NCBI GenBank assembly: GCA_029378245.1
Contig: JARKIF010000050.1
Coordinates: 1-64,000 of the forward strand
Length of the DNA stretch: 64,000 bases
Reading direction: 5' to 3'
DNA from: Roridomyces roridus
Taxonomy: Eukaryota; Basidiomycota; Agaricomycetes; Agaricales; Mycenaceae
Positions 1 through 10,222 of this stretch are shown here, in pieces (the stretch's first letter is position 1; the number at the start of each line of letters is the position of its first letter). The notes beneath the pieces are model-generated. The model had not been told where the DNA came from, ran no database searches, and saw only the letters and a list, made by a program, of their open reading frames with translations. The translations under genes were made by a program, and so were the position numbers.

Positions 1-697
1 TTCGAGGGCGGTCTCCGACCGCCTCCGGGCCGGTAGATCACCGGTCGGAGACCCTCCGGCAGCAGCGAGCACTTGACCTTCCGGCGGCGACAGTTGTCGC
101 ACGCACGGCCCTTCTTCGGGGTATGACAGGGGACCCCGGCCTGTTCACATCCCTCGCATTCTGAAAAGGAAATCAATAAAAAAAAACTCAAACGAAAAAA
201 ATCCACTGCGACGCACTGGAATGTTTCCCCTTCATCTTCCGCTTTCCTCCGACCTCCGCGTCACTCTCCGGCTTCTCCGAACTCTCCGACGCCGTCTGGT
301 CTGCGACCTCCGACCTCTGAGGAGACATCACGTCATGGAGATACTCCATGGCGTCTACCTCGGCGTCGGGATCCTCCGCTTCCGCCTGCAGACGCGCTGC
401 CACCGCCCTCGCCTTCTCCAGCCTATCCTTCAGCTCCTGCGTCCTCCGCTCCGCCTCGTCGACCTCCGCCTGAACCTCGTCGTTGCGAGAAAGGAGGCGA
501 GCGATGAGGTCGCTGCGCGCTTGGAGGCGCTCCGCGCGTTCCTCCGCCGTTTCTCCACTCCCCTCCTCATTCTCCGGGTCGTCGGCGAGCACCGTGTTGA
601 GATCTTGCTGGACGCTGTCCAGCTCGTCTTGCGCGATCTGCGCGGCCGTTGCTTTGGTTTTGCCTTTGCTGTTTGAGGGGTCCGGCGGGGCGCTCAT
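1..697 (-). CDS. Zinc-cluster protein with acidic coiled coil, cut by the left edge
   Basis: Two exons are visible, separated by a 56-nt intron at 161-216 (donor GTGCGT, acceptor TTTCAG). Exon 1 encodes a Ser/Pro N-terminus and then a highly charged Glu/Arg/Ala stretch of about 100 residues with heptad character, so probably a coiled coil. After the intron come two cysteine triads: C-x2-C-x6-C (CEGCEQAGVPC) and then C-x2-C-x6-C followed by basic residues (CDNCRRRKVKC). The spacing fits a Zn2Cys6 binuclear cluster, but the basic triad comes second instead of first. I chose the ATG at 697; an in-frame ATG at 784 is possible. The frame is still open at position 1, so the C-terminus is missing. 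A DNA-binding role is inference. Similar proteins are common and lineage-specific in Agaricomycetes. Confidence 0.6.
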
Positions 698-836
698 GGT
701 GGTAGAGGACAAAGAGATTTTGATCAACCAACCAGTCACGTGTTTCATCTCGTCATGATTCCAACGATTTTTTCCCACGCTCATTTATGAACAGTGTCTC
801 GTTCCTTGGGGTCAAGGAACCCTAAGAGGGGGATAC

Positions 837-1337
837 TGTTATATCCATGTCACCAACCCCGTCCTTCCGACATCCTCCGACCACCTCCGGTCCGGAACAT
901 CTCCGACTGTTCCGGACGCTCCGACCAATGATGCATCCGATTCGTCGTATTGCACAATCCGATAGGGTTTTCACGCAATGAAGTCGTTCTGAGCGTTTCC
1001 CTTATTGTGATTATCTTTATCATCTTCTTTCTTATTGTTTAACATAGAGCTTATTGTCTTTCGCGCTTCTGACTCCATTTGATCGTGTCATACTTACTTA
1101 GTATAAATAGGACCTACGATTGTGATGTACGTCAGTAGTTAATTAACGTGTGTTGCCTCCGCAATTCCTCTGTGCCAATCTAGTCTCCGAGTACTCCTCT
1201 CTCGGAAGTCAAGTGGCTGGTGCGCTCTCCCTCCGAGTAGCGTTCACCTCATCCGGATCACCCTCGGTCTACGTCCCTCCGACCTCCGACCTCAGGTTCC
1301 GGCCTCTTTGTCCTTACCCTCCGACACGGACATTACA
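837..1337 (+). mobile_element. Probable LTR (solo or 3' LTR) of a retrotransposon
   Basis: The segment starts TGTTATATCC and ends ACATTACA, so it has TG...CA ends with an imperfect short inverted repeat. Immediately upstream is a polypurine-like tract (aagaggggga, 824-833). A TATA box (TATAAATA, 1102-1109) lies about halfway, as expected at a U3/R border. I see no gag or pol coding sequence on either side and no clear target-site duplication, so this is either a solo LTR or the end of a truncated element. The family cannot be named. Confidence 0.45.
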
Positions 1338-1811
1338 GGTGGTAGACTTTGGTTATGAATTTCATCTTGACCGGCTGGAGGGGTAGGATTCGGGGATGAC
1401 GAGGAAAGGGCTAAGTCGAATGCACAGATTTTGGCGGTGACTGAGAGGGTGTGCATGGGATACATGGCTGACAATAAGCGGGTGGATGTCGAATATATCT
1501 GAGGAAGGAGCATTGGCGTCGTTTCGAGGGATCAATAAGAGCGGCAGAGAAGAAAGACAGACACGGCTCGGGAGTCCCAGGGGGTGAGATTCTTGACGGC
1601 AGTGTATAGATGACGAGGGATGGAGAGGAGGGAAGGGAGAGAAATGAGAAACACACACCATGGATGTGCGGCTGGGCACAATGAAACAAGTAATGGGGTA
1701 CCTGTAGAGCGTGAGCAAACAGCCTGAACCGGTCAAGGGGAGGGGGAAATGACCTGCTCTGTGGTGGGAATTGGACTGGTGGGTTTAGGGATACGGTGAG
1801 TGAGTGTCCGT
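1338..1811. repeat. Duplicated non-coding segment, copy 1 (left part)
   Basis: This stretch is recognisably similar to about 11560-11960. Shared blocks include ggtacctgtagaRcgt and aacagcc, and the order of the blocks is kept. Reading frames in the two copies do not stay aligned. An intron-like acceptor (ctctacag on the minus strand) is present in both copies, so a 5' leader or pseudogene remnant is possible. The copy is interrupted at 1812 and resumes at about 3379. Confidence 0.55.
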
Positions 1812-3378
1812 TGATACGCAGCGTCACGCGCACTAGTGTATAGTAGATAGCTCGAGTAGGTAATGTCCTAGAAGTAGACCGCGAAGCGATACAACTCCAC
1901 AACACACTAACCACACAACACACACAACACACACACAATTCCTTGACTAGCACGCTGACACCTAACGGTTGAGTTCGGGGTCGTCTGAAGTATACAGATA
2001 AGACTGATACTCCGCGGTTTGGTTCTCGGAAGCTTGTAGGTTGACTCTCGAGGTTTCACACCAAGTTCAATGTCTTTGAACTAAGAGGAATCTCTTGACT
2101 GGTTTGTAGACTGCTCACAACGAACACGAGGTTACGATGTTAAAAGGTTTTATATTTTATTGACCGAAACACACAATATCCAAACACCAATACAACTTCG
2201 ATACAACACGAAGAGGAACTATAGCACAGAGGGCAACCCACTACCCCTTAAGTATGTTACTATAGCTGACCCAAGTTGAACCAGAGCTCGGGTGCCTTTG
2301 ATATTGCGTCTAAGCTAAGAGAAATGATACAACAAATCTCCGCGGAAGTCACAAGACTGCACTATAACCACAGATCAAGCTTCGACCCAATGTCTAGGCA
2401 AGAAGGCGTACAATGCAATGCTGCAAGGGCGGGATCTACAGGCCTTATATACTACTCCCTACTGGTCTGATGATATAACTACTATTACGCGCCTGCCATC
2501 CCTATTTCCGTACTTTCCCTATAACCCTAGGTGTCCTGTCACCTATATTACATCCCCTCGAACCGCTCCGCGTGGTTCTGTTGCTTATGTTGCTGCTTGG
2601 CCCGGCTGATCGGTGGTCATGCCGTCTTGGCATTCGAGCCGATTGGCCTGGTAATTTGATTCCGTCGTTTCATTACACTCTCTTGCTGAGCCAGCTCCCA
2701 TTATGACTACAGCCCTCGACCCAGGTCCATAAATAACCTCGGTCCGCCATCTTCGCCATCCAGAGCTTACTCCTGGCATATTCTGTCAGACGCGATCATC
2801 GCTCTGATCGTCTGCCGCGACTCCGCCGCTTTTCATGATCATGATCGTACTCGGATCAGTTCTCGATCATACTAGTGTGCCTGCGCGAGTTCGACTCGCC
2901 CACTTGTCATCTCTTTTCTGGGTGTCTCTGCAATACCGGAACGAATGGTAGTATTTCCTCCAACTCGCCTACGCGAGCCACTCTGTTTGTATACATATAT
3001 ATAGACTTATACCGGTCCGCGAGGTACTCCGCGAACCTTGTCATGATAGTACTGCGCGTCCGCGCAACCTTCGTCTTTGCTCTATAGCTAGTCTAGCTCA
3101 TTTCTGAATACACCTGGGCTTGGTATATCTCCTTGGGTATGGTATCTCCACAAGTAGTAGTCCCCGCGAACCGCCTATTGGAGTCACTACAACCGACCAC
3201 TTGAACGAATAGCCAAGCGTAGTGTACTGACGACTTGTACTTGTCTCATTAATACACGAATAGCGACACGGAGCTCGGTCCTATCCCTTATTGTATATCA
3301 CCTGACAGAGGCATTGGTGTGCGCACCAAAACAGCTAATTAGCCAGATTTCACGCGTGCGAAATACGCAGTCGTATCA
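1812..3378. mobile_element. 1.57-kb insertion, probably a non-autonomous DNA element
   Basis: Comparison with the second copy of the duplicated segment (11.6-12.3 kb) shows this block as extra sequence. Its ends are imperfect inverted repeats: TGATACGCAG...CACGCG on the left and CACGCG...CGCAGTCGTATCA on the right. The tetranucleotide CCGT flanks both ends (1808-1811 and 3379-3382). The interior has CA-rich tracts (about 1905-1936) and a cluster of GATC-containing words (about 2793-2870). No long protein-like reading frame was found. The four-base flank is short, so the exact ends and the superfamily remain open. Confidence 0.45.
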
Positions 3379-3665
3379 CCGTTACTGTATCTTTGAGGGC
3401 GAGCATGGTGTCGTAGAGGTCAGCGACGCACCTGCGGGATGCCACGTCCAGTGCTTGCTCCTCCCCACAAGTTGTTCCGAAGCTTGAGGTAGTCGGTTTC
3501 CTGTCACATTTTCATGCCACGACGGTCGTTGCATGTGGATTGAGTGAGCTGGCCAGTGGCCGTTCCGGATGCGATGTTGATGCGAGGAAAGGAAAGGGAC
3601 TGATGAGCGTCACGGGCTGTTGGGCTGTGCGTGACTGGTGTCACGCCCCGTGATTCACAGAATTC
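3379..3665. repeat. Duplicated non-coding segment, copy 1 (right part)
   Basis: This corresponds to about 12070-12310. Shared words include gagggcgag, gcacctgcgggatgcc, gcttgaggYRgtcggtt and gggctgtgcgtgactg. No coding sequence is supported here. From 3666 to 3845 the similarity fades and I see nothing further. Confidence 0.55.
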
Positions 3666-3845
3666 ATGTGCCCTTACATTTCCTGCCGTCGGTTGAAGGC
3701 ACAGTCATGTGTGTATTGTACAATTCCCGGTTGTGCTTCCCTTCCTCACCGGTAAAACTATCCAGCCACGCTAATGCTTTCCCGGATTGCCGCTTATTCT
3801 ATGTTCAACTTCCCAACAGAAGGACTTGTAGTCTCGTACGGGTAT

Positions 3846-4102
3846 CACAGGGGGGAAGGCATCTTTTCCGCACCGCGGAAATACTTTATTTACGCAACAT
3901 TTCCGCAGTATTTCCGCAACATTTCCGCCAGCTCCGAAAATAGGTGATAAAAAATCAAAATCTGCCAATTTAGCAGAGAATCTCATGATTATGTAATGAA
4001 ATCAACACATTTCCGCCACGCGGAAATGTTGCGGAAATCATGCGGAAATACTGCGGAAATATAAAATTCCCGCTGTGCGGAAAAGTGAGGTTCCCCCCTG
4101 TG
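3846..4102. mobile_element. 257-bp MITE with CACAGGGGGG inverted ends and TAT target duplication
   Basis: The terminal inverted repeats begin CACAGGGGGGAA on both strands and extend through a shared CTTTTCCGCAC-like block. The trinucleotide TAT directly flanks both ends (3843-3845 and 4103-4105), as expected for a target-site duplication. The left half is rich in TTTCCGC and the right half in its complement GCGGAAA, about six copies each side in either orientation, so the whole element can fold on itself. There is no coding capacity, so it would depend on a transposase elsewhere. The superfamily is not certain; a 3-bp duplication is compatible with Harbinger-like or CACTA-like machinery. Confidence 0.8.
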
Positions 4103-4105
4103 TAT

Positions 4106-5116
4106 GCGAAGCATTGGCCTCAAAGCCCATGTGCTCCGTTTGATTTCATTGAATGTGCTCTCGAGTTGTTCACTGGCAAGTTCATTCCTATTCACTTGAG
4201 ATACGAGTTGAACCTGACCGTCCAAGTAGCGTGCTCCTTCGTTCTTGCTCCCGATTTTTCAGCAATTCATCCCTGTTGCAAAATCGCATTTTTGAAGGTA
4301 AGAATGCAAGTTCGCGCCGACTGAGCATCCACAGCGCTGGTGGGTATGTTTTCGTGCTCGATACGACTCGGACCCTTGTTGACTTGAATGGATTTGCAGG
4401 TCAACGGATTGTGAGACTCCACACTACCTTCAGGCTTTGTTACTTTGTTACTTTGCTTAGCTCTGTGAAAGCTTAGGAGTTTCACTATTTTGTGTGAAAC
4501 TTTGGGACTTGTGGTTTGATTTGGGAAACTTTGTGACTTTCTTTGCATCCCACGCTGCAAGCTAATCGGATGGCGCAGATGAGGACTATATGAGTAGTCT
4601 TGCAAGTTTGTGAGTTGACCACGGATTCGACCGATTGTATACCCAGTTGGAGCCGAGATACGTTCAATGCCGTTGATTTTGAGTGGCGTGTGTACTAGTA
4701 TTCAGAGCATTTTTTAATTAAACATACGAGGCTTCGGAAACGGCGGGCACCATTTTTGGGAGACCAAGGGGGATGGTGGCAGGAAGTCCCTGGGTTGAAT
4801 TTTCCGGGGTCGGTTGCAGGTAATGAGGCTTCAACTCGTGAGCTGAGAGCGAGAAAATGGTTCATGCAAACCATCTGCGCGAAATATGCATGGAATAATT
4901 CACTTACATCGTGCTCCGCAGCCCAGACCGAGATACGACCGTCAAGCACTCCCTCACACTGGTACACAGTTTCCGGCCATTTTCTATAGAGCACAAGAGG
5001 TCTCTCAGGCTTTTGGAATCATTCTCATAGGTGCCAGAGTAGGAGTGGCTGAAAGTGGGCCACATTGATCTTGAACCGTCCGGTTTCGGCAACTCAACAA
5101 TCAGCCGGGAAGACCG
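4106..5116. other. No firm gene; possible 5' exons of the disrupted downstream gene
   Basis: Intron-like signals (for example gtaagaatg at 4298 and a gtaatgag...ctccgcag pair near 4819-4921) and short protein-like stretches occur on the plus strand. They may be 5' exons of the gene that continues at 5117, but I cannot connect them. Confidence 0.25.
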
Positions 5117-8100
5117 GTGTCTCGTGGGATATTAAACAAGTCATATGATCTGCCAGCGTTGTCATCCACACTCGTACGAACTCTGGGCTGCCGCCATTCT
5201 TTGGTCCTCCTGAGTTACCTAGGCAATCAATATGCCGGAAAAGACGCCTGTTCTGGGTTTCCAACGCGAGGTGGGATGGGAGGAGCGTCAGGCACTAAAA
5301 GCAGCTGGTACAGTAAATGTTTTGCAAAAAGCCATACTATGTAATGGGCAGGTATTTTGCAAAGTATCCAACTAGTTGGCGTACCGCCACCGGGGAGAAT
5401 ATATATGGCATATATGGCTCGGGAATCACTGCAGGTATCAGGCCTTCACTGGATTTCTGATATAGATAATCAACCATCAATCCCAACTGCAGCCCATCAG
5501 AATGCACACATCCGGCATACATGGCACCATCATTGCATCAAAAAATCAAAGTTGTAGAGCTGATTCATGGCTACAGGAGCTGTCAACATATGTTTTAGCT
5601 CAAAATGCTTGGTTGGCCTGAAAAATGCCAAATACTTTTTCAAACCAGAGTCTTTTCAACTAGGTTCCAATATAAAGTGTCTCAAAAGTATATTGAAGTC
5701 ATCTGCCAATCATATGCTCACATTTGCTGGGAGGAGACGGTGTTTTGAATGGACTGGGTTATTATAAGGGAAGATTCCAGTTGAGCCCATGGATACAATC
5801 CTCCCCGCACATGTCATATCATCGTCTGCTTTGTCTACTTGTATAGTGCTCTTTCTACTTGATCCCCTTTTGCTGGAGCTCCCGGGTTCAATCCCCCTCC
5901 CTCTCTTTTTTTCTGTTCTTTTTATTGGATATGAGCCCAAGCCATCTCTCAACTACACAGATTTGAGTTGAAAGCTAAAATTCTCACCCACACTGACTGC
6001 TATTGAAGTTTGATCTGAGTTTGATGGGCAATTCCGAATGTAGCCACTACGCTTTTGTCCCAAAGAGGAAATTTTCGACTTTGTGCCCTTCCCGCGCTTT
6101 CCGTGTTGTTGTGTGGGAGAATTTGCACCAGAGGATCCTTCCTCTATTGCACTTATGCATGCTTGAAGACATCTGAGTATCCAATGTCATTGTTTCAGGG
6201 CTCTAATTGCTGAAATAGACTGTGGTTGGCTGATCTGTTGATATGACTTGCACTTTAGCTCTCCAATCACCACTTAATACCTCCAATGACTAGTGCCATG
6301 AGTAACCATGAGCCCTAACTAATTTTGCTAGGATACACATGCTCTCAAGGTGCCCTGTGGATGATTCAGTGAGAATGTTGATCTCAATGATAACCCTGAT
6401 ATAATCCACGGAACTTCTGATCCTACTGTTTCTCAAGTGCAGTAAATGTCACACTACCATTTTTGAGTAGCCTTGAACTGGACAGTATCCCACAGACAGG
6501 GATACTGTGTGAGGTTGGCTGGGGAAGACTGGTGCTTACATTGCATCTACCCTGGGATCTTCCAAGTCGTTCCCATGGCTCAGGACGTATTCTGAACTTC
6601 CCAGGTACGATCTGGAGCCAAAGATCACCAGTTAATGCAGTGATAAACATGAGTTTCATGGACATACATTTCTAGATCAATTGACTGAATGAGCACCAAG
6701 GAGACCATTCAGACCGGATTGGAGACTGAAAACAGGCACAGTGAACCTACAGGATCCTGAAGATGCTTTGGTTTATCAGATTTGGTCAAGAATTGACAGA
6801 GTTCTGTTCAAGTGGTCTCCGAGCAAATGGCCAAAATCTTACCCTACAACCCGAACACCCCATGACCCATTCAGATGCAACCTGTGCATTTTCCACTTCC
6901 AATGTATGTCTTGACCAGAAATATCATACTCCACCCAGGTTTGAGCACCTAATTTGAGCTCCGTAACCTTCCAGAGGGTGAATTTGTGGCATCAGTGCAA
7001 AATGATGTTGGTTGTAATTCATGCTACACCTCACTGAATCTTTGGTTTCTTGAGTCAAACAGGTGATCTAAGTCTATTGAATGCCTAATAGGCCATGGGA
7101 CTGGTCACAGCAACTGCACAGGAGGAAATGTATGGCAGACTTCATTTTACCCAAATTGTGTAAGTATCCCTATGGCATGAGAAAGCACCATGAAGCTGAC
7201 ATCAAATTCGAGGTTGGGGAGCTTCTGGGTAGCCCACAGCCTGTGGGATCAGACAGGATAGTCACTCTATCAGCACATACCACAGCATCACCAGCTGGGT
7301 TGATGCACCAGCTATGCCTCCACATCATTTTTGGTGCTTGGTATTGACACATAAAATTCATTGAAACATCTGTAGAAGCACCATGGAGAAGGCTCTCAAG
7401 GCTTGACCAACAATAGCAGATACTGTATTGGGTGGAAAAATGTGATCACTATACAACCCATACAGCCTCTTGGTTACCCTTTGTAGGGCTCCAATGGAAG
7501 CCAAAGGATGTAAGATGGTTGAAACTTCAATGCCTGGGCAGAATTCAGCCCAATGAGTAAAGAGTCCTCTCAAATGCACTCCAAACTGCCAAAACTTCCT
7601 TTTTGGGAAGAAAGCGTTGTGGCTCCGGATTGACAGCTGCCAATCAGTGGTTGGATTCAACCTGGATTCAACTATTTCCTGTGATTGTAACACATTGCAG
7701 ACCTTGGAGTTATAATGATGCATGTTGTGAAAGTATGGCAGCAATTAAAAAAGGACAGGAAAACAAGGCAGAAAAAAAAGACATATCCGGGGTTTGAACC
7801 CAGAGCAAAAGGACACATGAGTGGAAGATTAAGGGAGGGTGTTACACATAGACTACGCAAGGATACAAGTAGGTTCTTGTCTGTGTATATCTACCTGGTG
7901 AGCTCCTCTCAAATCACAATGTTGATTGTCATTATGATGCTGATTTTTGGGCGGTATTTTGAATCTCACAGACCAACCACATATTCTCAGGCACAACTTT
8001 ATTGGGATGTTCAGTAGCTCGGAGGGAGGGCTACAACTTTGATCTCATCATCATTTTTTGATGGCCGCTCCAATGCCAGGCCAATATGATCACCAATTGA

Positions 8101-10222
8101 TACTGCACCGGTCCTGTGCTGATGGCCTGCATGCCACAATTGATGCCATCAGCCATGCCATCACCTCTATGCACGATTGATCTGGCAACATGAGAAATGA
8201 TGAACTGGGTGATCCGAGCGCCAGCCGGGCCAGAGATATCGGATTGAAGACCTGATTGAGATAGATAATATTTAGTTGGACATTTTGCAAAAGACCTGTC
8301 CATTACATAGTATGGTCTTTTGCAAAAGACCTACTGTATCTAGTGCTAAAAGACAAAGAGGTGCATATTGAGGACGACATTACTTTCTTTGGTGCGTCCC
8401 TTTCCCATAATCCGAAGGTATTTTAAATAAGGTGGAGTAGGAAACCTTGTCATACACAAGCCATGTACCTCTCGCGGCACGGGGGCCAACGCGACATATA
8501 CCATCGCATCCCCGCCTCCCGGTGATGCCAGATTTGTGGAGATCCCTGGCGTGGGAGCACGTTTGCTACTGTAAAATTTAATGAAGTCCGTGGCAGCCGT
8601 ATGGATCAACTGACAACTTCATCAACAATCTGAACATTACCGGTCGCATTTGTGCCAAGGCCCGTGGGAAAGAGTTGGCGGTCGCCATCTGCAATGCGGT
8701 GTCCGACCACAAGGTTTATTGATTCTCAATATGTTTCCGACTCGATTCACGGATTCATTGCAGTATGTGCTTCGGGTCCACTTCAAAACCGAAGCACATC
8801 TCTTCTGGATGCCCACGGAGATGTATCGCCGCATCGTATCCCAACCAACGAGGCAACGCCGTAGTGGTCTAGCCTTTCCTGTCTCCCCTGACTGCATCAG
8901 TGGACCGAAACGGGAAGACATCCTCCTCACGATCCAAGCCGCCTTCGTCCGCCCGAAATATACTCTTGTATTTGTTGACCACCAAAGTTTCATTGGGTTC
9001 ACCTTGATTCGTATGGCCTCCCATTTCACATTGGACGACTTGGAGCCAACCTCGGAGGCGGGTTTTGAATGTACGACTTGCCCACACATGAATTGATCCT
9101 GGAACAGTTTTGGTCTGCACTCTGGTCCTCGACGCATGGTCCAGTCCATTCCCTGGAACCGACCGCTACAAGGGCCCGGTTTCTTGCTTGGCGTCAAAGC
9201 ATGATTGCCAATGACGATGACCGGCCGATCCTCTTCTTGATGAAGGATAAGCAGGACATATTCAACGGCTGCGGTGCATGGGAGTCTGTCGACATCTTGG
9301 TTCGCGCTTTGGTCCACCCAGCCATGCCGGCGTCCCTCCTCTGCTCCAACGAAACCGTATTCCACCGTTTCATTACTGCGATTATGGAGCATGAACATGA
9401 GTCCACCCTCGCCATGGGACCGGGCGCTGCGCAACCCCTTCCGTATACATCCAACGACAGCCCATTCTGGTTCAACCGCGAGGCTCACAAAAAATATGTG
9501 CAACGGCATGTGCTTTGCTATAGACGTGCCTCTGTCTCTCTCCCGCTTCCCACCGTCCTTCAAGCGGCGCAGATGAATCTCTTTGTTCCTAACGCCGTGA
9601 TAGGTTCAGACGGTGTTGCTCGAGGCAAGTCTCCCCTGAGCGCATGTGGCATTCAACTGACCGAGAACAGTTCCTCCAGGCGAAGTCGCTCAGAGGGCCA
9701 CTTTGAACCCCATACGCGATGACCGTAGGCAGCAAAAGATGAAACTTCCTAACTATAAGTTTGCAGTCGGCACCGGGACTCAAGCGTACAGCCCATTTAC
9801 TGCTAAGCCCGATCCAGCATGGTCTTCTAAGGTTCGTTTGAGCACACTCCCTGAGAGCTTTCCAGCTAGACACACCTTGTTCACGCTCTCTCACCTAGGA
9901 TCCGATGCTCGTGCAAACCGATGTACAAGACATCATTGACTCCATGACGCTAGGCACTTACAGTTTCCAAATTTTTGTGGACTGCGCGTGGTCCGCGAAA
10001 AGGGTTAATCAGAGCAACAAGGTTCTCAAAGGTCGGAGGCCAACGGAGAAAGGTGGGAATCGCAAGCGCCCGAGGGCGGAGGATATAGAGGCTACAAAAG
10101 CAAAGGCGGTGCAGAACAAGAAGCGCAAGCTTGAATTGGACGAGCAGGAGCGGAGAAAAGAGAATTTCGCACCCTGTGAGGGTCGGGTAACCCGTTCGAG
10201 AAGCAAGCAAACTGCAGTATAA
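5117..10222 (+). pseudogene. Uncharacterised multi-exon gene, interrupted by a transposon
   Basis: A plus-strand reading frame ends in GTKSSWY at 5310 and resumes after the 3-kb element as LVLKDKEVHIEDDITFFG (8339-8391), ending at a GTGCGT donor. Further exon pieces follow. One ends AICNAVSDHK, then an intron gtttattg...cattgcag, then VLRVHFKTEAHLFW. A second intron is seen after NAVIGSD (about 9616-9672) and a third after KPDPAWSSK (gttcg...cctag). The last exon ends at 10222 with a basic Lys/Arg/Glu tail. Near 9064-9075 the frame breaks by one base after SEAGF and continues in the next frame (PTHELILEQFWSALW). I do not recognise the family. Both the transposon and the frame break suggest it is no longer functional. 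The 5' end is unresolved. A long antisense frame at 8637-9563 is a shadow. Confidence 0.5.
5311..8336. mobile_element. 3.0-kb Tc1/mariner-type element, TA target site, inside a gene
   Basis: The left end reads CAGTAAATGTTTTGCAAAA and the right end, on the minus strand, CAGTAGGTCTTTTGCAAAA. Similarity continues for about 60 bp through a shared CCATACTATGTAATGG block and TCCAACTA. TA flanks both ends (5309-5310 and 8337-8338). The right terminus contains a perfect 18-bp palindrome, GGTCTTTTGCAAAAGACC (8314-8331). CAGT ends plus a TA duplication fit the Tc1/mariner (IS630) group. No intact transposase was found; the longest interior frame (7358-7744, minus) has no recognised catalytic motif, so the element is probably decayed or non-autonomous. 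Confidence 0.8.

Noticed and set aside
8637..9563. Long minus-strand open frame (308 codons)
   Set aside because: It is antisense to plus-strand exons with better splice signals and protein-like composition. It has no recognised domain and many Arg/Cys-rich stretches.
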